Positions 7,487-14,906 of a stretch of DNA of 14,906 nt are shown here, in pieces; the stretch's first letter is position 1; each line of letters starts with the position of its first letter. Made by a program: the position numbers and the translations under genes. Under the pieces are notes generated by a model. That model was not told where the DNA came from and made no database searches. It worked only from the letters and a program-made list of their open reading frames with translations. Source of the stretch: TC-15 sp034437275 (GTDB lineage Bacteria; Chloroflexota; Anaerolineae; Aggregatilineales; Aggregatilineaceae); contig DAOTUD010000038.1 in NCBI GenBank assembly GCA_034437275.1, forward strand, positions 1-14,906, written 5' to 3'.

Positions 7487-8422
7487 CTAATTTTCCTCAA
7501 CCTGTTGGTCTTTGCTTGCGGTTCCGATCCCGGTCAGGATCAGCGCCGTTCCGATCAGTTGCAATGCAACCGGCCATTCGTCCAGAAAAATGATCGCCAG
7601 CAGGCCGCTGCCCACCGGCTCGGCCAGAATCACCAGGCTCACGTAGGCGGCTGGCAGAAAACGCAGCGCATAGTTGAACGACGAGTGGCCGAGTAACTGC
7701 GGCACCAGCCCCATCAGCACAATCCACAGGTACGTTTCGCCAGAGAAGCCGGCCACCGGCAGCCCTGCCAGCGCAACTGCTACCCCTAGTATAACGGCTG
7801 CTGTGCTGTAGACCAGCCAAATGTAGACGATCAGGCTCAGTCGGGCGCGCAGCCGCCGCCCAATGATGAAATAGATCGCCACCATCGCCGCCCCGACGAG
7901 CGCCAGCCCATTCCCCAACAGGGGATCATGGCGGTTGGGTGGTTCGCCCGCCTCGCCGCTGAGGCTGACCAGCACGCCCCCGGCCATGGCCAGGATCAGG
8001 CCCGCCACCGACCAGCGGCTCAGCTTTTCGCCCAGCAGCAGCGGCGACAGCAGCGCCACCCACAGCGGCGATGTCGTTACCAGCGTGACGCTGTTCACGA
8101 CGGCGGTGTATTCCAGCGACGTGATCCACGTCGCAAAATGCAGACCCAGCACCAACCCGGACGCCAGCATGAGCTTGACGTCGCCCGCTTGCAGGGCCTT
8201 GAGTTCGTCGCGGTAGCGGCTGAACACAATCGGCGTGAGCGCCATCGACGCGACACACAGCCGGGCCGCCGCCAGCATCAGCGACGGGGCCGAGTCGGCC
8301 TGTGCCAGCCGGATGAAGATCGCCGCCGTGGACACGGCCAGCACGCCGATCAGCATGGCGACATAGGGCTGCCAGTTGATAGGCGGGGCGGATGGAATGG
8401 AGGTGCGCTCGGTGATCTTCAT
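7487..8422 (-). CDS. EamA/DMT-family transporter
   Basis: The 311-residue protein consists of two EamA repeats with about ten membrane helices. The first repeat (about residues 17-150) includes STAAIFIRLAQADSAPSLML and the stretch ASGLVLGLHFATWITSLEYT. The second (about 165-300) includes GLVPQLLGHSSFNYALRFLP and the EPVGSGLLAIIFLDEWP block, which is typical of drug/metabolite exporters (RhaT/YdcZ-like). The substrate is not predictable. The frame extends back to 8494, but the ATG at 8422 is chosen: it follows the ATPase stop by seven bases and has GGTGA (containing that stop) at a suitable distance, while the ATG at 8452 has no visible ribosome binding site. Its place in an iron-chelate-type importer operon is unusual. 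Confidence 0.88.
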   Translation of the reverse strand: MKITERTSIPSAPPINWQPYVAMLIGVLAVSTAAIFIRLAQADSAPSLMLAAARLCVASMALTPIVFSRYRDELKALQAGDVKLMLASGLVLGLHFATWITSLEYTAVVNSVTLVTTSPLWVALLSPLLLGEKLSRWSVAGLILAMAGGVLVSLSGEAGEPPNRHDPLLGNGLALVGAAMVAIYFIIGRRLRARLSLIVYIWLVYSTAAVILGVAVALAGLPVAGFSGETYLWIVLMGLVPQLLGHSSFNYALRFLPAAYVSLVILAEPVGSGLLAIIFLDEWPVALQLIGTALILTGIGTASKDQQVEEN

Positions 8423-8429
8423 GACAGTG

Positions 8430-9236
8430 TCACCATTGTGGTTCGTGTCCATTGGAACGGCGCGGCAGCACTGCGCGCGCGACGCGCTGTTCATTATAGA
8501 TCACTTCGATGGGCATGTCGTAGGACTGCGAGAGCGTCTCCTCGGTGAGCACTTCCGCCGGAGTGCCGAAGGCCATCACCTGGCCTACCTTCATGACCAT
8601 CACATAGTTGGCATACAGCAGCGCGCTGTTGGGGTTGTGCGACGAGATCACGAACGAAACCTGATTGTTCTGGGCCAGCGTCGAGACCGTCTCCAGCACC
8701 ACGCGCTGATTGCGCGGATCGAGGTGGGCGGTTGGCTCGTCCAGCAGCAGCACGTTGGTTTGTTGGGCCAGCCCGCGCGCGATCAGCGTCAACTGCTGCT
8801 CGCCTCCGCTGATGTCGGTATACGCCCGGTCGCGGAGTTTGGACAGCCCCACTGTTTCGATGGCCTCGTCCACAATGGTGTAATCCGCACGGCTGGGGGT
8901 GCCCAACAGCCGCAGATGCGGCGTGCGGCCCATCAGCACCACTTCGCGCACGCTGTAGGCAAACACCGGGGTGTGCATCTGTGGGACCAGCCCGACACGC
9001 TGCGCGCGCTTGTGGGACTGCAAGTGGTGGAGGTTGATCCCATCCAGGTAAACCACGCCGTTCTCGGGGCTGCGCAGCCCGCCGAGAATTTCCATAAACG
9101 TCGTCTTGCCACAGCCGTTATGCCCCAGCAGGTACACGATGCTGTTGGCCTGAACGGCCAGGTCGACGGCGTGCAGCACAGGTTGCCCTGGGGTGTAGCT
9201 GTAACCGATCTGGTCGGCCTGGAGTACTATCGCCAT
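8430..9236 (-). CDS. ABC transporter ATP-binding protein, FecE/BtuD type (iron chelate/cobalamin class)
   Basis: The 268-residue ATPase powers the importer formed with the neighbouring permease and receptor. All nucleotide-binding elements are present: Walker A GHNGCGKTT (38-46), Q-loop Gln86, signature ISGGEQQ (142-148), Walker B NVLLLDEP (161-168) with catalytic Glu167, D-loop around HLD (171-173) and H-loop His200. The region after the Q-loop (MHTPVFAYSVREVVLMGRTP) matches the FecE/FhuC/BtuD branch. The ATG at 9236 lies inside the end of the permease gene, a 10-bp overlap, so translation is coupled. The ligand cannot be read from this subunit. Confidence 0.93.
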   Translation of the reverse strand: MAIVLQADQIGYSYTPGQPVLHAVDLAVQANSIVYLLGHNGCGKTTFMEILGGLRSPENGVVYLDGINLHHLQSHKRAQRVGLVPQMHTPVFAYSVREVVLMGRTPHLRLLGTPSRADYTIVDEAIETVGLSKLRDRAYTDISGGEQQLTLIARGLAQQTNVLLLDEPTAHLDPRNQRVVLETVSTLAQNNQVSFVISSHNPNSALLYANYVMVMKVGQVMAFGTPAEVLTEETLSQSYDMPIEVIYNEQRVARAVLPRRSNGHEPQW

Positions 9237-10348
9237 CCGGTTTTATTGACTCGCAAAATGATTAACAACAACGGTACACCGACAATGCCAGTAAATACAC
9301 CCAGTGGAATCTCGTTGGCCCACAGTGTACGGGACAGGGTGTCGATCATCAACAGAAACGACGCCCCCATCGCGGTCGAGGCCGGGATCAGGCGTTGGTG
9401 GTCGGGGCCGACCAGGGTCCGCACCGCGTGCGGGATCACGAGGCCCACCCAACCGATCACACCGCCCACCGAGACTGCCATGGCCGTCATCAGGGTGCTG
9501 CTGAGGATGATCAACAGCTTGAGCCGGGTCGGGTTGAGACCCAACGCCAACGCTTCGCCATCCCCCAACGACAGCACATTCAGCCGCCAGCGCACGCCCC
9601 ACATAAACGCAGCCCCCAGGGCCGACACCGCGAACAGCGCCGGGATATCCTCCCGCGTAACGCCGGTCAGCCCGCCCAGCAGCCAGTAGGTGATGGCCGG
9701 CAGGCTGTCCAGCGGATCGGCCACGTATTTGAGCAGCGATGTCAGCGACCCAAAGAACGAGCCGATCAGGATGCCGACCAGCGTCAAGACCAGCAGTGGA
9801 GCACTATGATACAACCGGCTGATGGCATACGCCAGCATTACGGCGATCAGCCCGAACGTAAACGCCGAAGCCTGCACCAGCACGGGCTGCGCGTTGATCA
9901 GCAGCATCAGCGCGGCCCCAAAGCCCGCCCCAGAGGTTACCCCAAGAATGTTGGAGTCCACCAGGGGATTGCGGAAAATGCCCTGAAAGGCAGCGCCGGT
10001 CACGGACAGGTTGGCCCCAATCAGCAGGGAAGCCAGGATGCGCGGCATCCGCACCCGGATCACGATTTTGTGGATGATGTCTGGCTCGAAGGTAAGGTCC
10101 GGGGGGGCTGCCTGGTAGGCATACCCGCCCCGGATGATGTCCTGGGGCCAGACCTCGTAATCCACCGGCCCGATCTGGTAGAGTGCGTGATCGAGCAGGG
10201 TCCGGATCACCTCATGGGGCTGGACGTCGAACCGGCCCAGCCCCAGGGCATAGATTGCCAATGGTAGGGGAAGGACCAGCAGCAGCCAGTATAACACCGT
10301 CTGGCGCCGCTGGACCGTACTTACCCTGTGGCGTAACGTGCGAATCAC
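9227..10348 (-). CDS. FecCD-family ABC transporter permease (iron chelate/cobalamin class)
   Basis: The 373-residue integral membrane subunit forms the translocation path as a homodimer and has about ten hydrophobic helices. Family signatures are RMPRILASLLIGANLSVTG (about 100-118), AAFQGIFRNPLVDSNILG, GSFFGSLTSLLKYVADPL and WVGLVIPHAVRTLVGPDHQ near residue 300, the segment that packs against the ATPase. Between the first helix region and RMPR there is a loop of about 35 residues (58-92, rich in Tyr/Pro/Asp) that is longer than in BtuC or FecC. It should face the extracytoplasmic side, where the binding protein docks. The GTG start overlaps the receptor's stop codon by four bases (GTGA). Only one permease gene is present, consistent with a homodimer. 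Confidence 0.92.
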   Translation of the reverse strand: MIRTLRHRVSTVQRRQTVLYWLLLVLPLPLAIYALGLGRFDVQPHEVIRTLLDHALYQIGPVDYEVWPQDIIRGGYAYQAAPPDLTFEPDIIHKIVIRVRMPRILASLLIGANLSVTGAAFQGIFRNPLVDSNILGVTSGAGFGAALMLLINAQPVLVQASAFTFGLIAVMLAYAISRLYHSAPLLVLTLVGILIGSFFGSLTSLLKYVADPLDSLPAITYWLLGGLTGVTREDIPALFAVSALGAAFMWGVRWRLNVLSLGDGEALALGLNPTRLKLLIILSSTLMTAMAVSVGGVIGWVGLVIPHAVRTLVGPDHQRLIPASTAMGASFLLMIDTLSRTLWANEIPLGVFTGIVGVPLLLIILRVNKTGWR

Positions 10349-11754
10349 TCACACAAATCCTGTGCCAGATCAGGAGCCATATCGTAGTCGTAGAACATGC
10401 TGTAGTAGTACTGCACTTCGTCGACGCAGCTTATGTCGAGCTGGTCCGGGTACAGGATTTGTGCCATCCAGATGATGCCCAGGATCGACTCCGGTGCCGG
10501 GATGTCCCAGGGGCCGAGGAACTGCGGCAGTTGGTACACATCACCATCCGCGACAGCGTCCACGATCTGCCACTCGTCGGAGTCGGTGAAGGCGTCGACG
10601 CTGGCCCCGCCGTACGTGGGCACAAAGATCACATCCGGGTTCCACTCGATCACCTGCTCCAGGTTGACGTCGTTCCAGAAACCGGGCAGCTCCTTACTCA
10701 CCGGGACGCCGCCGGCGGCCTCGACCATCGCGGTCTGGTACATTGCCCCGCTGGCGACGCGCAGCGGCTCGGTCCCGGAGAAGTACACGCGCGGGCGCGA
10801 GTCAATGTCGGCGGTCTGGGCGACGATCTGATCCAGGGTGGCCTCGTAGTACGTATTGAACTGTTCCGCACGATAGGCGGCGTTCGGGCCTAACGCCGTG
10901 CCAAGCATGGTCAACGCGCCCTTGAAGCGCTCCGGCGTTTCGCCCTCGAAGCGCAAGATCGAAATGTCCAGCGCCTCGGCGGTGTCCAGCCACTCCGTCC
11001 GTGCGCTGGCGAGGACCAGGTCCGGCTCGAGATTCGCCATTTCTTCGATGTTGGTTTCCCGCTGACCGATGACCGACAAAGCATTGTTCACGGTGTCGAA
11101 ATTCGGATCGACGGCGCGCATTCTTTCCAGGGTCGTGTCCGAGCGAATGCCCAGGTAGGCCGCCGCCGCCAGTCGATCCCCGGCCCCCAATGCGTACAGA
11201 TAGAACGTACCAACGCCATACGCTGACACAACGGTGTCGACCGGCTGCGGGATCGTCACCGTGACGCCGCCCTGGTCTTCAATCTCGACCGCCTCGGGCA
11301 GGTAGTCCATGTCAATCGCGATCTGCTGCCCATCTGGTGAGGCAACGTATTTCAAAAAGTCTTTGACCAGCATCATATCGGGCGAGTTGTAGTCAGCGCA
11401 GTCCGCGAGGGAGCGCGCGCCCAGGTCGGGCAGGATCGCATACGCGCGGCTGATCGTCCCGCAGTCGACTCCAACCGGCGGGAGTTCGTCAAAGTTTTCG
11501 TAAATGACGATGTCGGTCTCGGCGGCTGCGTCCATCAGTGCGTCCGGTTCAGCATAGGTGACGTTCATTTCGACGTCCGTGTTGGCAAGGCTGAAGCCTT
11601 CGACCAGCGCATTGACCAGATCGCGATACGGTTCAGGAGCCAGCACGTCAACCGTATTGTCGGCGCTGTCGTCCTGTGCAGAGGTGACGGCAGGGGTGGT
11701 CCCGCCCAGCACCAATGCGCCCAGAATCAGTAATGAAAATATTCGGTTAAACAA
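10345..11754 (-). CDS. Two-part substrate-binding protein: PstS-like segment fused to FepB/BtuF-type receptor
   Basis: The 469-residue exported protein should capture the ligand for the FecCD/FecE importer. A Sec signal peptide spans residues 1-26 (hydrophobic core LLILGALVLGG, likely cut after TSA); there is no lipobox Cys. The C-terminal part (about 163-445) is the usual helical-backbone (TroA-like) receptor: PQPVDTVVSAYGVGTFYLYA, NIEEMANLEPDLVLAS, then VEAAGGVPVSKELPG and WNPDVIFV. Residues about 33-155 are not part of that fold. They resemble a shortened type-2 periplasmic binding domain, with VDVLAPEPYRDLVNALVEGF and the PstS-like ending DFLKYVASPDGQQIAIDMDY. FepB/BtuF-class receptors are usually about 270-340 residues. 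Two cysteine pairs are present (98/119, and two near the C terminus). The start is TTG at 11754, with AGGAGAG eight bases upstream. It is the first gene of the five-gene operon. Confidence 0.85.
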   Translation of the reverse strand: MFNRIFSLLILGALVLGGTTPAVTSAQDDSADNTVDVLAPEPYRDLVNALVEGFSLANTDVEMNVTYAEPDALMDAAAETDIVIYENFDELPPVGVDCGTISRAYAILPDLGARSLADCADYNSPDMMLVKDFLKYVASPDGQQIAIDMDYLPEAVEIEDQGGVTVTIPQPVDTVVSAYGVGTFYLYALGAGDRLAAAAYLGIRSDTTLERMRAVDPNFDTVNNALSVIGQRETNIEEMANLEPDLVLASARTEWLDTAEALDISILRFEGETPERFKGALTMLGTALGPNAAYRAEQFNTYYEATLDQIVAQTADIDSRPRVYFSGTEPLRVASGAMYQTAMVEAAGGVPVSKELPGFWNDVNLEQVIEWNPDVIFVPTYGGASVDAFTDSDEWQIVDAVADGDVYQLPQFLGPWDIPAPESILGIIWMAQILYPDQLDISCVDEVQYYYSMFYDYDMAPDLAQDLCE

Positions 11755-11843
11755 CGTTATCTCTCCTGTGTACTATATTTAGGACCGTGATTGAATGCCC
11801 GCCACTATTGCGTTGGTACATGGTGGGTATTGTATTGGTATAT
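11755..11843. other. Intergenic region before the importer operon
   Basis: This 89-bp stretch is locally AT-rich. It holds the AGGAGAG ribosome binding site for the TTG-started receptor gene. On the minus strand there are several -10-like words (TATAAA and TACAAT near 11830-11845, TATAGT near 11776), but none has a convincing -35. No Fur-type palindrome and no hairpin terminator for the upstream protease gene were found. Confidence 0.4.
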
Positions 11844-14759
11844 TTATAACACTTTTACGGTCTTCAGCCAGTTATCCTTTTGCGCGTTGGCGGCCTGGAT
11901 CGCGTCCTGCGATCCCAACACCGCGACCGTGCCCTCATCACTCAACCGCGTGAGGAGGTCGGCGAAGGCAGTGAAGTCCTGCGGCGTCGTCGCCAGGATT
12001 TCATCACGTAGGCGCTGGCGGAGCGCGTCAGTTTCGCCCGTCAGGTAGCGCTGCATGGACGAATAGCCTTTGGCATCCGGCAGCTGGTAAGCGTCCATCT
12101 GCCCGATCGCGCCGATGATGCTCTTCACCAGTTCGTCCTGGCTCAGATCAAGTTCGCGCAGGAAGTCCGCGCTTTTGGCGTAGTTTTCCAGCGTGCCCAG
12201 CAGGTTCGGATCACGATAGGACAGGAACGCAAACACGCCTGAGCGCCGGTCGAAGGTGCAGAAGCCACCGTACGCGCCGCCATGTACCCGCACGCGCTCC
12301 CACAGCCAGGTGGCGCGCAGATAGTTGCTGATGACGGTAGCGGCTCCGTGCAGTTTGTAGCCCAGATCGTACAGGTTGGCCGCCTGCCCGACGTAGTTCA
12401 CCTGTGCGGGGATCGTCAACCCTTCGTTGGCACGTTCGTAGGCCGGTGACCAGGTGTGCCACTCGGGGCTGGTCGTCGGGAGCGCGGCCAGGAACTCCTC
12501 CAACTGGGGCCGGATCGTGCGCCAGTTGCCGGCGTCGATGGTCACATTGGCGAGCATGGCCTGCCGGTTGACCAGCGCGGTCCGGATCGCTTGCAGCGTG
12601 TCGCGCACTGCCGGCCAGTCCTGCTCGATCTGTTTGGCCAGCTTGCGCAGGAAGAACAGATAGTCGATGCCGTCCATTTGCTCGCTGGCCCACCCGGCCT
12701 GATTGAAATGTGCCTTCAGCCGGGTGAGGGTCACCAAGTGGCCACGCGGGATGAGCATGGCTTCCTGGGTTGCCTTTTCTTCCAGCACGATCTGGCGCAG
12801 CCGATCTTTATTGTTGAGATCCACCGTGAGCAGCACATCGCGTAGGATGGCGAGCAGGTCGCCGGTCTGGTCGGTGGTGGCCTTGCCACGCAGGAAGGCC
12901 CAGGCGGCGCTGTCGTTGGATTCCAGCAGCGTCGAGGTAAATGTGGCGGGCTGGATGCCACCAGTTTCACGCCCGATGCGCTGTGAGAGCTTGACGAAAT
13001 CTTCGGTTTCGGTCCCCAGCTCCAGCAGCGCGCGCCCAAAGATGCCCATATATGGCACATGCTCCTGCGGCAGCGCGTAGAGGTTGAAGCCCAGGTCCAG
13101 GTAGACGATCCCGTTGCTGAAGATATCGTGATACAGCACATCACAGCCCGCCAACTGGAGTTTTTCCAGCGGCACGGTCTTTACGTGTTTATCCAGGTCG
13201 TCGAGCGTCAGGCTGGGGATGGTCGCCAGGGCTTCGGGCGGATCGGGCGTTTCCTGCATCGCTTTGAGGGTACGGGTGTCTTCGAGCACCTGCGCGATAT
13301 CATCCTGGCTCATCGCGGCGCGCGCGTCGTCCAGCCGGGCTTTTTCGGCTGCCGCCTCTCGCCGGTCCTTTTCCGGGTCGGGTTCCAGCAGCAGCGTGGT
13401 GCGGTGCGGGTTATCCACTAGGTAGGTGGTGATCAGGCTTTCGAAGAAGCGTTTGCCAGCATCCAGGCGCGTTTTGATCGCGTCCAGCGGGGCCTCGAAG
13501 GCCAGCATATCCACTGGATCGCCACCGTGCAGCCAGGTGCGCAGCGCGCGGATCATCAGCAGCAGCCCGCGCGGATAGGGGCCGGTGTTGTTCTCACGCA
13601 GCCGGAATTCAATCGTGTTCACCGCCGCGTCGATCATGTCCTGCTCGATGCCCTCGTTGGCCAGTTGGGCCAGGGTGTCCATGATCAGCGCTTCGACCTT
13701 TTCCGCGTCGGCAGGCGCGATGCTTTTCAGTCCGGTCGAGAATACGACCTGTCGCAGGTCAGCTTCCAGCCCGAGGCCGGCCAGGTCTTCGCCCAGCCCA
13801 GAGTCGATCAGCGCCTTGCGCAGCGGCGAGGCGGGCGTGCCGATCAGGATATGCTCCAGGATCGACAGCGCCAGCACGGTTTCGGTGTCGAAGATGTCGC
13901 ATGTGGCCCAGTTGACGGTCACGATGCCCTTGTTGGCATCTTCGTCCTCGCTGGCGGCGTATTGGTATGTGAAGTGCTGCGGGATGTCAAAGGCCGGTTG
14001 CAGCGCGATCTTCGATTCGACGTGCTGTGTCTCGAACGCTTCCAGCCAGTCGTTCATATAGCGCAGCCGTTCCTCGGGATCGTCGTCGCCGTAGAAGAAG
14101 ATCAGCGCGTTCGACGGGTGGTAGTACGTTTCGTGAAAGCGCTTGAACTGCTCGTAGGTCAAATCGGGGATCACCGCCGGGTCGCCGCCCGAGTCCACAC
14201 CGTAGGGCGTGTCGGGGAACAGCGACTGCTCCACATAGCGGGCCATCAGGTTGTCCGGGTCGGAGTAGGCGCCCTTCATTTCGTTGAAGACCACGCCTTT
14301 ATACACCAACGGTGCATCCGCGTTGTCGAGTTCGTAATGCCAGCCTTCCTGCTTCAGCGTGTAGGGGGTGATGTTGGGATAAAATGTCGCATCCAGGTAG
14401 ACATCGATCAGATTGTAGAAATCCTGCACGTTCTGGCTGGCGACCGGGTAGCAGGTTTTGTCGGAAAAGGTGAAGGCATTGACGAACGTCTTGAGCGACC
14501 CCTTCATCAGTTCGACGAACGGCTCCTTGACCGGGTACTTGCGCGAGCCGCACAGCACTGAATGTTCCATGATGTGCGGCAGGCCGGTGGAGTCGGGGGG
14601 TGGGGTGCCAAAATTGATGCTGAACACCTTGTTTTCGTCGTCGTTTTCGAGCAAGAGGAGTTCGGCTCCTGTCTTCAGATGACGGTAGCGGCGGGCGCGC
14701 GTGTTGAGTTCCGGGATCGTGCGCTCGTCGATCAGGTCAAATCCATAGTGTGTTGGCAT
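11844..14759 (-). CDS. M16C zinc metallopeptidase, PreP-like (presequence protease/insulinase superfamily)
   Basis: At 971 residues this matches the full-length PreP family, in which two halves close around short unfolded peptides and degrade them. The inverted zinc motif HxxEH is HIMEH (62-66), with Glu65 catalytic. The third zinc ligand is Glu160 in VVFNEMKGAYS, followed by the M16C context SDPDNLMARY. The C-terminal half keeps the residues that hold the substrate, Arg824 and Tyr830, in RVHGGAYGG. The N terminus (HYGFDLIDERTIPELNTRAR) is also PreP-like. There is no signal peptide or membrane helix, so it should be cytosolic and clear peptides there. The ATG at 14757-14759 has TGGAG about eleven bases upstream. 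Only 19 bp upstream lies the tip of an insertion sequence, so its natural promoter region is absent. Confidence 0.94.
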   Translation of the reverse strand: MPTHYGFDLIDERTIPELNTRARRYRHLKTGAELLLLENDDENKVFSINFGTPPPDSTGLPHIMEHSVLCGSRKYPVKEPFVELMKGSLKTFVNAFTFSDKTCYPVASQNVQDFYNLIDVYLDATFYPNITPYTLKQEGWHYELDNADAPLVYKGVVFNEMKGAYSDPDNLMARYVEQSLFPDTPYGVDSGGDPAVIPDLTYEQFKRFHETYYHPSNALIFFYGDDDPEERLRYMNDWLEAFETQHVESKIALQPAFDIPQHFTYQYAASEDEDANKGIVTVNWATCDIFDTETVLALSILEHILIGTPASPLRKALIDSGLGEDLAGLGLEADLRQVVFSTGLKSIAPADAEKVEALIMDTLAQLANEGIEQDMIDAAVNTIEFRLRENNTGPYPRGLLLMIRALRTWLHGGDPVDMLAFEAPLDAIKTRLDAGKRFFESLITTYLVDNPHRTTLLLEPDPEKDRREAAAEKARLDDARAAMSQDDIAQVLEDTRTLKAMQETPDPPEALATIPSLTLDDLDKHVKTVPLEKLQLAGCDVLYHDIFSNGIVYLDLGFNLYALPQEHVPYMGIFGRALLELGTETEDFVKLSQRIGRETGGIQPATFTSTLLESNDSAAWAFLRGKATTDQTGDLLAILRDVLLTVDLNNKDRLRQIVLEEKATQEAMLIPRGHLVTLTRLKAHFNQAGWASEQMDGIDYLFFLRKLAKQIEQDWPAVRDTLQAIRTALVNRQAMLANVTIDAGNWRTIRPQLEEFLAALPTTSPEWHTWSPAYERANEGLTIPAQVNYVGQAANLYDLGYKLHGAATVISNYLRATWLWERVRVHGGAYGGFCTFDRRSGVFAFLSYRDPNLLGTLENYAKSADFLRELDLSQDELVKSIIGAIGQMDAYQLPDAKGYSSMQRYLTGETDALRQRLRDEILATTPQDFTAFADLLTRLSDEGTVAVLGSQDAIQAANAQKDNWLKTVKVL

Positions 14760-14782
14760 AACTATCTTTCTCCAGAGAGGCG

Positions 14783-14811
14783 TTGTTGAATGAATACGCC
14801 TGAGTTACACT
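14783..14811 (+). promoter_or_regulatory. Transposase promoter at the IS left end
   Basis: TTGTTG (14783-14788), a 17-bp spacer and TACACT (14806-14811) point into the element toward the transposase start at 14845. Confidence 0.5.
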
Positions 14812-14844
14812 GTGAGCATGGCACAGAAAAAATGAGACACGAAA

Positions 14845-14906
14845 ATGACAAAACGGGCTAAGAAGGACGCACAGAAAACAACCTATCGCGTGCGTAATTG
14901 GGCGGC
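14845..14906 (+). CDS. IS5-family (IS903-like) transposase, N-terminal start (partial at window edge)
   Basis: Twenty codons are visible, ending in TYRVRNWA. The YRVRNW-type word close to the N terminus is characteristic of IS903-group DDE transposases, which begin with a short basic stretch followed by a K/R-x-x-N-W motif. The catalytic domain lies outside the window. The ATG at 14845 is the likely start. A second in-frame ATG at 14818 is followed five codons later by a TGA (14833-14835), so it cannot serve as the start without readthrough. Confidence 0.72.
   Translation, partial: MTKRAKKDAQKTTYRVRNWA

Larger units (their letters stand above)
14779..14906 (+). mobile_element. IS903-like (IS5-family) insertion sequence, left end (element continues past the window)
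   Basis: The sequence from 14779, GGCGTTGTTGAATGAATA, closely matches the IS903 terminal repeat as recalled (GGCTTTGTTGAATAAAT). A transposase reading frame of the same family begins 66 bp inside. TTGTTG (14783-14788) and TACACT (14806-14811), separated by exactly 17 bp, form a transposase promoter whose -35 lies in the terminal repeat, a common arrangement in these elements. GGCGT/ACGCC (14779-14783 and 14796-14800) also forms a small inverted repeat at the tip. The right end lies outside the window. Confidence 0.75.

Noticed and set aside
8376..9689. 437-codon plus-strand open frame antisense to the ABC ATPase and permease
   Set aside because: The minus strand encodes intact Walker and FecCD motifs throughout; the plus-strand frame has no domain-like pattern or ribosome binding site.
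11755..11843. Fur box or riboswitch upstream of the importer operon
   Set aside because: No Fur-like palindrome, and only 89 bp with no cobalamin-riboswitch-like conserved element was seen; iron or B12 control cannot be claimed from sequence.
13527..14561. 344-codon plus-strand open frame antisense to the M16 protease
   Set aside because: The opposite strand carries the HIMEH and NEMKG active-site motifs; the plus-strand product is low-complexity Arg/Val/Gln-rich.

Overview
The window is a dense, GC-rich bacterial chromosome segment. Almost every gene lies on the minus strand, and both edges cut into insertion sequences. The combination of an aerobic-type two-subunit KorAB oxidoreductase, an ECF sigma factor with a zinc-free membrane partner, a stand-alone DUF2344/TIGR03936 protein, a PreP-like M16C protease and a FecCD importer would fit a Chloroflexota (Anaerolineae-like) genome. 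That assignment is an inference from gene content; there is no rRNA or other marker here to confirm it.

Left part (1-2537). The left edge holds the N-terminal end of an IS110-family transposase that lacks an ATG, GTG or TTG start. Next comes a minus-strand cluster that reads ECF sigma factor, a one-TM protein probably acting as its anti-sigma partner, and FabH (KAS III) with an unusual C-terminal tail. A 107-bp divergent promoter region separates the sigma factor from a plus-strand DUF2344 gene. That gene's TATAAT box sits only 7 bases before the ATG, so its mRNA should be leaderless.

Middle (3192-6975). A bidirectional hairpin terminator separates the DUF2344 gene from an operon facing it. 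That operon is gntR/FadR-type regulator, then korA (fused gamma+alpha), then korB, encoding a 2-oxoacid:ferredoxin oxidoreductase. It has a near-consensus sigma70 promoter. Two abutting 9-bp palindromes (AATCNGATT) lie at the predicted start of transcription, which suggests autorepression by the GntR protein and 2-oxoacid- or acyl-responsive control of korAB.

Right part (7025-11754). Five tightly packed or overlapping genes form one operon: a chimeric substrate-binding protein, a FecCD permease, a FecE-type ATPase, an EamA/DMT exporter and a TatA/TatB-like protein. This is an iron-chelate/cobalamin-class importer with two unrelated membrane genes added. The binding protein appears to carry a shortened PstS-like domain in front of the usual helical-backbone receptor.

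Right end (11844-14906). A 971-residue PreP-like M16C metalloprotease is followed upstream by the left end of an IS903-like (IS5-family) element. The element's tip lies only 19 bp from the protease start codon, so the protease keeps its ribosome binding site but has lost its native promoter region. No gene-free stretch longer than about 150 bases exists in the window. No tRNA, rRNA or CRISPR was seen.
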